A stretch of DNA of 64,000 bases from Phyllobacterium phragmitis (lineage in GTDB: Bacteria > Pseudomonadota > Alphaproteobacteria > Rhizobiales > Rhizobiaceae). The stretch spans positions 54,061-118,060 of the forward strand of contig NZ_PVBR01000014.1 of assembly GCF_002980495.1 (NCBI RefSeq). The letters run 5' to 3'. The notes beneath the pieces are model-generated. The model was not told where the DNA came from. It saw only the letters and a list, made by a program, of their open reading frames with translations, and did no database searches. Below, piece after piece: positions 48,701-55,661 of the stretch (within the stretch, counting starts at the first letter, position 1; every line of letters starts with the position of its first letter). The translations under genes and the position numbers were made by a program.

Positions 48701-49486
48701 ATGAATACAGATATCAATAATCCATTCCCGGCAGTTGGAAAAGGCCAAATCGGCGGACAACTCGTGCAGACGGTTAATGCACGTGAGTTGCATGCCTTCC
48801 TTAAGGTGCACACCCGTTTCAACGACTGGATCAATAATCGCATTCGCGAGTTCGGTTTCGTTGAAAATCAGGACTATGTGTCGCTTACTGAAAATTTAGT
48901 AAGCGGGGGCTCGCGGAAGGAATATTACATCACCCTCGATATGGGTAAAGAGCTTGGCATGGTCGAACGCACGCCAAAGGGCAAGGAGGTGCGTCAGCAC
49001 TTCATTGAATGTGAGCAGCAGCTAAAACTCGGGACCGCAATTCCCACCACGGCTGAAGCATTTGCCAGCGCCTTCCAGATGATCGCCAACGCCGAGCGTA
49101 CACAGACGCAACAGGCCAAGGCCATCAGCAGGCTTGAGCAGCAGGTGGAAAGGGTTGAGATCGCGCAGACCGTATTGAGGCAAAGGCCATCAAACGCGGA
49201 AGGTATAACGCACATCCGTTCTCGGATTGGCCGGTTATACGGGCTCTCGGCGAATGTAATTGATGAGGTCATGCGCCAGTCGCCTTACGCGCCAAAGCCT
49301 GCCGGAATGGTCCGCAACGACCATGGAGACGCCGACGGCTCACTTTATGCCGTATTTTGGCAGAAGGACATCACGAAGACGTTCGACCGGTTCGTAGATG
49401 AATGTAAGCCTGATACGGCGTTCCTGTTCACCCATCCTTTCATTGAAGGCCGCTTTCGCGTGGCCAGAAAGCCTGTGGTGGCATGA
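48701..49486 (+). CDS. AntA/AntB-type phage antirepressor
   Basis: 261 residues. The N-terminal AntA domain runs from VNARELHAFLKVHTRFNDWI through FGFVENQDYVSL and RKEYYITLDMGKELGMVERT to VRQHFIECEQQL. A coiled coil (~130-160) and a C-terminal domain (SRIGRLYGLSANVIDEVMRQ ...) follow. Antirepressors of this group inactivate the prophage repressor or bind DNA. The next gene, an S24-like protein, overlaps its stop (ATGA), so the two are made together. The late-region site is unusual. Confidence 0.85.
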   Translation: MNTDINNPFPAVGKGQIGGQLVQTVNARELHAFLKVHTRFNDWINNRIREFGFVENQDYVSLTENLVSGGSRKEYYITLDMGKELGMVERTPKGKEVRQHFIECEQQLKLGTAIPTTAEAFASAFQMIANAERTQTQQAKAISRLEQQVERVEIAQTVLRQRPSNAEGITHIRSRIGRLYGLSANVIDEVMRQSPYAPKPAGMVRNDHGDADGSLYAVFWQKDITKTFDRFVDECKPDTAFLFTHPFIEGRFRVARKPVVA

Positions 49487-49842
49487 TGGACTTTTTCGCA
49501 CCTACGATCCAGGCAGACGTTCTGCAATCACCTGACCTTCGTGTTGTTCCCATCCTCGGCGACAGGATGACCCCCACATTAAAAGGTGATCGGGATTACG
49601 CCTTGATGCGCCCTGTCTCGACATATCGCGGCGAAGGCATCTACTGCGTTAGCGATGGCATTGGCTTCGACTTCTTCAGGGTTGAAGCGACAATGGACGG
49701 AAAACGGGGATTGCGTCTGTTCGGCGACAACGAGATGTACGCCGATCGGTTCTACACCATTGAAGAATTTGACTGTTGCGTCCTCGGCATTGTCGTCGTG
49801 GACCTAAAAGTCAGAAACGAACGGCTGCTCGCGGCAGCCTGA
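49483..49842 (+). CDS. Second stand-alone S24/LexA-like domain, catalytically dead
   Basis: 119 residues, about 64 percent identical to the protein at 15751-16110 in a gap-free alignment (my count 76 of 119). The serine motif GDSM is GDRM here and the Lys position is Arg (FFRVEA), so both catalytic residues are lost while the fold-defining blocks (DVLQSPDLRVVP, DYALMRPVS, VLGIVVVDLKVRN) are kept. No DNA-binding domain. Coupled to the AntA gene. Likely works by binding another S24 protein, for example the repressor. Confidence 0.85.
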   Translation: MMDFFAPTIQADVLQSPDLRVVPILGDRMTPTLKGDRDYALMRPVSTYRGEGIYCVSDGIGFDFFRVEATMDGKRGLRLFGDNEMYADRFYTIEEFDCCVLGIVVVDLKVRNERLLAAA

Positions 49843-49976
49843 CCATACCAACAACTGAATACCCTTGACCAAAGGGATTAGGCGCGAACATCGAGACCTC
49901 CTTGGGCCTCGGTTTCGCGGAAGCGAACCACTGCGCCTAGTGGCTTGGTCGGCCGGGCGCTCAAGGAGACCAGATC

Positions 49977-50642
49977 ATGGCTATTGCAAAGAAGCAGGAA
50001 ATTGGAATTGAACTGCCGAAGCTTGATATCAGGCTTATGGAAGTGACGATTGTCGGCGACAGCCCGCTTATCGTCCACGCGTGGTCCGAAAAGGCCAAGC
50101 GCGAAATGCTCGGCAAACAGATGAAGGAAGCTAAAGGCGCAAAGGAAGCCAAAGATCCGAAGGCGGATTTCGATAGCTCGCTCTATCGCCTTTCGGATGG
50201 AGGTTACGGCTTTCCTTCGATCGGCTTCAAGGCAGCGGCGGTCACGGCCTGCACGTCCGTTGCCGGAATTACCAAAATTGCCGCTCGACAGGCCTTCCAC
50301 ATCCTGGGTGAGGATGTTGACGTTCAAGGTGCTTTCGAAGGGACAAAGGCGCGTAACAATCTGGTTCGCATCTATGGCGGTGAGCCATCTATGCGTGAAG
50401 ATATGGTTCGCGTCGGAATGGGAACTGCGGATCTTCGATATCGAGGCGAGTTCGCCGACTGGCACGCTAAGATATTGGTCCGCTACAACGCCAATGTTTT
50501 GAGCGAAAGCCAAATCTTGAACATCATCAATGTTGCGGGCTTCGCCGTCGGCGTAGGCGAGTGGCGCCCTGAGCGAGACGGCATGTCGGGAATGTTCCAC
50601 GTCGCTAGCGAGAGTGACCTTTCGAAGCTGGAGGCTGCATGA
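49977..50642 (+). CDS. Conserved phage protein, first of a recurrent pair
   Basis: 221 residues. Conserved pieces are VTIVGDSPLIVHAWSEKAKR, a Lys/Ala/Glu-rich helix, YGFPSIGFKAAAVTAC, GMGTADLRYRGEFADW and VAGFAVGVGEWRPERDG. I have seen this type next to the gene that follows in other phages, but know no function; the alpha/beta layout could be a nucleic-acid-binding fold. A structured 5' region (TAGGCGC ... GCGCCTA, 49878-49944) precedes it. Confidence 0.75.
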   Translation: MAIAKKQEIGIELPKLDIRLMEVTIVGDSPLIVHAWSEKAKREMLGKQMKEAKGAKEAKDPKADFDSSLYRLSDGGYGFPSIGFKAAAVTACTSVAGITKIAARQAFHILGEDVDVQGAFEGTKARNNLVRIYGGEPSMREDMVRVGMGTADLRYRGEFADWHAKILVRYNANVLSESQILNIINVAGFAVGVGEWRPERDGMSGMFHVASESDLSKLEAA

Positions 50643-51154
50643 TGAGGATCGCCGGTTTCGAATTCGCCGATGGCGCCCGGTTCCAGCCGGGCGCTGAGAG
50701 GAACGCAAAACTCGTTGGTGGGCATCTGGAAATGCTCCGAAAGAAGTTCAAGGGCGAACTTACGCCGGAGGACGTTCTCGCAGATGCCAAACACGACAAT
50801 TCCCCGCTCCATTCATTTTTCGAGTGGAGCGATACGGAGGCTGCAAATCAATTTCGCCTCCAACAGGCGAGGGGGCTCATTCGGGCAGTTGTCGCGATCT
50901 ACGTCAGCGACGACAAACCCGCGGTTCGGCAAAAGGCCTATGTTCATATCGCTGAGCCATCGGCACCGCATTACCGCGAAGCGTCCCACGCTATGAGCCA
51001 GAAAAAGACGCGGCAGCTTGTGCTTCAAAGAGCGTGGCGGGAACTGCAACAGTGGAAGCAGCGGTACAAGGATATGAAGGAATTCAGTGACTTATTCGAG
51101 GTCATTGATGAAGTTGAAAAGCATCTTCCGGCATCGTCAAAATCAGCGCACTGA
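50642..51154 (+). CDS. Conserved phage protein, second of the pair
   Basis: 170 residues. RKKFKGELTPEDVLADAKHD, SPLHSFFEWSDTEAANQFRL, QQARGLIRAVVAIYVSD and LQRAWRELQQWKQRYKDMKE are the typical blocks of a widespread phage family of unknown function. GGAGG lies 9 bases before ATG 50642; 50639 is an equal alternative. Directly followed by the GGCNN repeat array. Confidence 0.78.
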   Translation: MRIAGFEFADGARFQPGAERNAKLVGGHLEMLRKKFKGELTPEDVLADAKHDNSPLHSFFEWSDTEAANQFRLQQARGLIRAVVAIYVSDDKPAVRQKAYVHIAEPSAPHYREASHAMSQKKTRQLVLQRAWRELQQWKQRYKDMKEFSDLFEVIDEVEKHLPASSKSAH

Positions 51155-51204
51155 TGCATCGAGTTATGCCGAGAGTTCTCAAAATCAACCTCGGGCGCTA
51201 AGAT

Positions 51205-51440
51205 GGCGGATATGGCAGGCGTGGCACGGTAGGGCTAGTTCAGGCGGGGCGACGCGGGGAATGGCTGGCGCGGCAAGTTTTGGTCAGGCTAGGCAAGGCT
51301 TGGCAAGGTGTGTTGAGGCAGGCATGGCAAGGTAACGAGCGGTGGGGCAACGCTTGCAATGGCATGGCAAGGAGGTCTTGTTGAGGCAGGCAACGCATGT
51401 TGAGGCGAGGCTGGTCAAGTTGGGGACTGGCACGGCTGGC
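51205..51440 (+). repeat. Degenerate GGCNN pentanucleotide array
   Basis: About 235 bases in which GGC recurs with a five-base beat, for example GGCTAGGCAAGGCTTGGCAA (51288-51307) and GCATGGCAAGG twice. All reading frames are broken, so it is not a gene, though short frames give Ala/Arg/Gly-rich peptides. Strongly G-rich on the plus strand and lies between a gene pair and a terminator, hence transcribed. Possibly an RNA element or protein-binding array. Confidence 0.75.
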
Positions 51441-51450
51441 GAAGTGGAAA

Positions 51451-51475
51451 GGGCGCCCTAAGGGGCGCCTTTTTT
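51451..51475 (+). terminator. Rho-independent terminator shared by convergent genes
   Basis: GGGCGCC-CTAAG-GGGCGCC followed by six T's. Ends the accessory plus-strand unit; the stop codon of the minus-strand gene at 51458 lies inside it. Confidence 0.85.
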
Positions 51476-51808
51476 CATAGCGCCATCATACAAAGCGCAG
51501 GAAACAGGCCCAAGTAGCTCGGGTTTATCTCCCGGCTTATCGGCTATTGCCTGCGCAACAAACTCTTCCGCTTCTCCTTCGGTGTATCCCTCGCCCATGA
51601 GCCTGGGTTTAGCAACGTTGATGGCCTTTTGAACCAAGGTATCGTCATCCCTCTGGATTGAGCATTCCTTGGCTGTGACTAGGAGAAATGCAGATTCAAC
51701 AGTGGCCCGTTCCCTCGGGGTAGCTGTTTCAGGATCATAGGTTTTGGTTTGAGCGGACGCTGCAGATGTGGCCGCCGCCACAGCGATTAAAATCCATAAA
51801 ACACGCAC
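51458..51808 (-). CDS. Exported small protein (moron)
   Basis: 116 residues. A signal peptide (RVLWILIAVAAATSAASAQT, cleavage after ASA) is followed by a helical mature part with two cysteines (C49 and C104) that could form a disulfide. Opposite strand to the tail genes. Probably expressed in the lysogen and exported to the periplasm; function unknown. Confidence 0.72.
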   Translation of the reverse strand: MRVLWILIAVAAATSAASAQTKTYDPETATPRERATVESAFLLVTAKECSIQRDDDTLVQKAINVAKPRLMGEGYTEGEAEEFVAQAIADKPGDKPELLGPVSCALYDGAMKKGAP

Positions 51809-51870
51809 TGTTCATCCCCCGATTTCAGATCGGCGGGACGCTACAGCACGTTTGAATGTAGGTAAAGCAC

Positions 51871-54093
51871 ATGACCGACATCGCAACCCTAGGTATCGAA
51901 GCGAAAGCATCTGGCGTAGATCAGGCGTCAAAGTCGCTCGACAAACTGACGACGGCCGCCAAGCGCGCGGAAGCTGCTACGGAATCGCTCGGTCCGACAG
52001 CGAGTAATTCGGGTAAGATGGCGGCGAACGCGGCCAATGCGTCGGCAAATGCACTGAATGCAGAAGCGTCCGCGGCTAACCGGGCGGCCGGCGCACTGCG
52101 CGCCCACAGTCAGGCGGCGAACCAGAACACTCGGGGACTTGTCAAGACGCACAACACGGCCAATCTTGCCGCCCAAGGCTTCGATATCTTCACGACAGCA
52201 GCAGGCGGCATGAGCGCCGGTTTGATCGGCATGCAGCAGGGTTTGCAAATAGCCCAGGTCGCGATGACATCGACCGATGGATTTGCCAAAACCTTGGCTG
52301 CATCGTTTGCAGCGATGCTCTCTCCCGTGACGTTCATCGCCATCGGTTTGACGACGTTGGTTGCTGCCGGAATCCAGATGGTCGATTGGGCAAAGGCCGG
52401 ATCGGCTGCGCTCGTAGGCATTGCCGATGGTCTTGAAGTGATCGCGCCTTACGCAACAGCCGCAGCGGGAGCGCTGGCGCTGATCTATGCGCCGTCAATC
52501 GTTGTTGGAATGATCAACATCATTGCCCTTCTGGCGCGCATCAGTGTGGCTGCTCTTGCGATGGCGGCATCATTCACCGCGGCTTGGCTGGCTGCTCTGG
52601 GTCCCGTCGGTCTGCTCATCACGGGCATCGCAGCGGTTGGAACGGCAGCGTACCTCCTCCGGGATGAAATCAAGTCGGCAATCGGCGTTGATGTTGTGGC
52701 GATAATTCGAGACAGCGCAAACTTCATCGTTAACTCATTCGAGGCTGTATATTCCGACATCAAATTCTTATGGATGAATTTTCCAGCCATAGTTGGCGCG
52801 GCGGCTTATGGGGCCGCCAATCTGTTCATCAAGGGCATCAACCAGATGATGCAGAAGGCGGCCGAAGCAATTGATTGGCTGACTGGGAAGGCAAATAAAG
52901 CCACCGGAACACTAGGAATAGCTCCGATAGCGCCAATCGGGAAAGTTGAGGGAATTAGGGAACTCACTAACCCTTACACAGATGGGCTTTCCACCGAGAA
53001 CTCCACTCACGCCGCCGAGATAGCCCGCATCATGAGCCAAGATCGCCTTAGCCAGTTCGGTACGGCGATAGGTGAGGGTGCTTCCTTCGCGTCGGGTAAA
53101 CTCAAAGAACTCGCCGGGTGGATGACAAGCGTTGACGAGAAGGGAAAGAAGAAGCGCGGCGGCAGGACCGACTCCGAAAAATACAAAGACATCGTTGACG
53201 GCGCCAATCGACGCATAGCTTCGCTGAATGCCGAACAGATGGCGGTTGGGCTCACGGAAGAAGCCGCGGCAAAGCTCCGCTATGAGCAAGATTTGCTCAA
53301 TCAGGCCCAGCGCGCGGGGATCGAACTCACGCCGAAGCAGACCGCCCAACTCAAGGGGCTTGCCGCCACCATGGCCGCGACCGAAGCAGCCACCTTGAAA
53401 GCGCAGGAAGCGCTCGACTTCGCAAAAGACGCCACCGGTGGCTTTTTCTCCGATCTGCGTAGCGGACTAATGAATGGCGAGGGCTTATGGAAATCGTTTG
53501 CCAACGCAGCCACGAATGCCCTGGATATGGTGATCGAGAAGATCCAGACGCAGCTTATTGACGCGATATTCCAAGTGAACAACGCGGCGTCTGGCGGCGG
53601 CGGATTCTGGTCTAGCCTCTTTGGCGGTTTTCTTGGCGGCGGCGCAGCATTCGCCAACAGTGGCCAGCTTGCCAAAGGTTTCGCTGCTGGCGGCGGTCTG
53701 TACGCGGCGGGCGGCTATACGGGGAACGGTTCGACCTATCAGCCGGCAGGCGTTGTCCATAAGGGCGAATACGTCTTCTCGAAAGCGGCAACGGCAAAGA
53801 TCGGCGTCGGCAATCTCGATGGGATGCATCGACGTGCTAAGGGCTACGCCAGCGGCGGATATGTCGGATCGGCTCCACGCGTTCAGGCGCCGTCTAATGG
53901 CAATCAGCAAAATGTTCAAGTCAGCGTGGGCGTTGAGTTCAAAAACAACGGCACGTTCGACGCCTATGTGACCGATGTCGCGCAGACACAGGGGCGGAAG
54001 GAAGCTCAGTCCGTCGTCAAATCCTACGACAAAACCGGCGCTATGCGGCTCAAAAGGGATAGCCAGCAGGCCGGCAGGCGAGGGTTTGTCTAA
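51871..54093 (+). CDS. Tail tape measure protein, lambda H-like end
   Basis: 740 residues. A coiled, Ala-rich N-terminal part with ASGVDQASKSLDKLTTAAKR and repeated AANAANASANALNAEASAAN; several hydrophobic segments (~150-270) for DNA passage; and a C-terminal part with DATGGFFSDLRSGLMNGEGL then WKSFANAATNALDMVIEKIQ, as in lambda-type minor tail proteins. Its length sets tail length; 740 residues fits roughly a 110-nm tail by the usual 0.15 nm per residue. Confidence 0.9.
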   Translation: MTDIATLGIEAKASGVDQASKSLDKLTTAAKRAEAATESLGPTASNSGKMAANAANASANALNAEASAANRAAGALRAHSQAANQNTRGLVKTHNTANLAAQGFDIFTTAAGGMSAGLIGMQQGLQIAQVAMTSTDGFAKTLAASFAAMLSPVTFIAIGLTTLVAAGIQMVDWAKAGSAALVGIADGLEVIAPYATAAAGALALIYAPSIVVGMINIIALLARISVAALAMAASFTAAWLAALGPVGLLITGIAAVGTAAYLLRDEIKSAIGVDVVAIIRDSANFIVNSFEAVYSDIKFLWMNFPAIVGAAAYGAANLFIKGINQMMQKAAEAIDWLTGKANKATGTLGIAPIAPIGKVEGIRELTNPYTDGLSTENSTHAAEIARIMSQDRLSQFGTAIGEGASFASGKLKELAGWMTSVDEKGKKKRGGRTDSEKYKDIVDGANRRIASLNAEQMAVGLTEEAAAKLRYEQDLLNQAQRAGIELTPKQTAQLKGLAATMAATEAATLKAQEALDFAKDATGGFFSDLRSGLMNGEGLWKSFANAATNALDMVIEKIQTQLIDAIFQVNNAASGGGGFWSSLFGGFLGGGAAFANSGQLAKGFAAGGGLYAAGGYTGNGSTYQPAGVVHKGEYVFSKAATAKIGVGNLDGMHRRAKGYASGGYVGSAPRVQAPSNGNQQNVQVSVGVEFKNNGTFDAYVTDVAQTQGRKEAQSVVKSYDKTGAMRLKRDSQQAGRRGFV

Positions 54094-54701
54094 TGGTCAG
54101 CATGCCGAACGTTCTTTATCAGCGTGGCCGGCCAATCCTGAACGATCAGGTTTCCGTGTCTCGATACGGCAAAAAGGCAATCGCCTTTGTGGAATATGGC
54201 GATAGCTTCTGGACTGTCGATGTCGAGACACAGCCGCTTTATGATTTTCAGCTGGCCCAGGTCATGGCCTTCATATCGCAGGTGAAAAAGGGCAATGAGA
54301 CGGTCGTATTCAACCCGATCGATAAAACCGTTCCTCAGGCCTATTGGGATGATCCGACCAACCCAATCCCCAATGACAATGGGACGCTCGGGCCGGTCAC
54401 CAATGGCAAAACGGCGGTCATCCAGAACATCTCTCCCGGACTTATCCTGATGCCGGATGACAAGATATCGTTCGCGTCCGGCGCATACCGGCAGTTTGTG
54501 AGGGTTATCACCGGAGCAACGGCAGTCAGCACCCAAATGACGGTGACGGTTGATCCGCCGATCATGAGCTACATCACATCGGGCGCGACAGTTAAGTTTA
54601 AAAACCCCGAGATGAACACGCGGATGGTTCCAGGCTCATTCCAGTTGGGAGACGAGCCTTTGCCGACGGTGAGCTTCCAACTTATCGAGGTTCCGCAGTA
54701 A
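54093..54701 (+). CDS. Distal tail/tail tip protein
   Basis: 202 residues. A beta-rich protein with VSVSRYGKKAIAFVEYGDSF and VNPPEMN-like end blocks; corresponds by place to the distal tail proteins between tape measure and hub in siphophages and gene-transfer agents. Overlaps both neighbours by one base (TAATG). Confidence 0.65.
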   Translation: MVSMPNVLYQRGRPILNDQVSVSRYGKKAIAFVEYGDSFWTVDVETQPLYDFQLAQVMAFISQVKKGNETVVFNPIDKTVPQAYWDDPTNPIPNDNGTLGPVTNGKTAVIQNISPGLILMPDDKISFASGAYRQFVRVITGATAVSTQMTVTVDPPIMSYITSGATVKFKNPEMNTRMVPGSFQLGDEPLPTVSFQLIEVPQ

Positions 54702-55267
54702 TGGCTTTTCCTCCTCGACTGCAAGAACTCCTCACAGAGGGGCGCGTCGTCGTGCGCTCGCTTGGCGACTTCTTATTCGGCACAGGCGCTTGGTACATGT
54801 GGAACGGCGCCAGCGAGCTTGTATGGAACGGGCACACCTATGTCCCGAACCAGCTAATCTCAGTGGAAGAGCCTGGATATCAAACCGGAACGGCCGCGCT
54901 TCCAATTACGATGAAAATGCCGACGGCAACAGACTTCGGCATCACACCGGACATTCTCGCCCAGATCGAAAGCCTCGATTACAAAGGCAAGACGGTCATC
55001 CTCTACGACGCCTATTTCGATCCGGATACCCGAGCCTTGCTCCACGTCGAGCCGATGTATCGCGGCCGTCTCGACACGATCGATCACAAGCTTGAAGACG
55101 GTGAATTCTACCTAAGCGCCAATATCGAGACGGCGGCGCTCGAAAATCACCGGGACGGCTATCGCTCGGCCTCCCACGAAGATCAGCAGCTCGTGTCTCC
55201 AGGCGATAAGATTTTCGAGTACGCGTCGATCATCAAGCGCGAAGACTTCAAGATAACGGCACCCTGA
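54701..55267 (+). CDS. Tail tip hub protein (DUF2163/GTA gp13-like)
   Basis: 188 residues. LVWNGHTYVPNQLISVEEPG, PITMKMPT, YKGKTVILYDAYFDPDTR and the end LYLSANIETAALENHRDGYR-like block resemble the DUF2163 phage/GTA tail proteins. Probably binds the tail end and contacts the next gene's product. The assignment rests on pattern and place. Confidence 0.68.
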   Translation: MAFPPRLQELLTEGRVVVRSLGDFLFGTGAWYMWNGASELVWNGHTYVPNQLISVEEPGYQTGTAALPITMKMPTATDFGITPDILAQIESLDYKGKTVILYDAYFDPDTRALLHVEPMYRGRLDTIDHKLEDGEFYLSANIETAALENHRDGYRSASHEDQQLVSPGDKIFEYASIIKREDFKITAP

Positions 55268-55268
55268 C

Positions 55269-55661
55269 ATGAAACATCCAGATTGGGAAAAGCGCCTCGT
55301 CGCAGTGACGGAGCGCCACCTCCGCACGCCTTGCGTTTGGGGTGAGGACGATTGTCTGCTGACCGTCGCCGACGCGATCGAGGCGATGACAGGGACGGAC
55401 CACGCCGCCGATATCCGCGGCAAATACAAATCCAAGACCGGCGCATATAGACTGATCAAGAAGCGCGGTTATCCCGATCTGGCATCCGTTCTCGGGAGCC
55501 TATTCGAGGGCATTCCACCAGCTATCGCGATGCGTGGCGATGTCGGCATCTACGACAGCACCGCCGGTTATTTCACCGAATACGGCTTCGCCCTCAAGGC
55601 CGATGACGGGCTGCGCTTCATTCCCCGCACGATGGTCGATAAGGCTTTCAAGGTCACCTGA
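55269..55661 (+). CDS. DUF6950-like/NlpC-P60-related tail protein
   Basis: 130 residues. CVWGEDDCLLTVADAIEAMT, ADIRGKYKSKTGAYRLIKKR and the later RGDVGIYDS block match DUF6950 phage tail proteins. The conserved Cys sits in DDC, as in NlpC/P60 peptidases; the later His position is not evident (DVGIY...), so activity is uncertain. May cleave peptidoglycan peptides during infection. Confidence 0.78.
   Translation: MKHPDWEKRLVAVTERHLRTPCVWGEDDCLLTVADAIEAMTGTDHAADIRGKYKSKTGAYRLIKKRGYPDLASVLGSLFEGIPPAIAMRGDVGIYDSTAGYFTEYGFALKADDGLRFIPRTMVDKAFKVT

Noticed and set aside
51205..51440. A protein-coding gene made of the GGCNN repeats
   Set aside because: Five-base periodicity puts stops in every frame within the array and no frame covers it fully; a short frame ending at 51335 covers only half.
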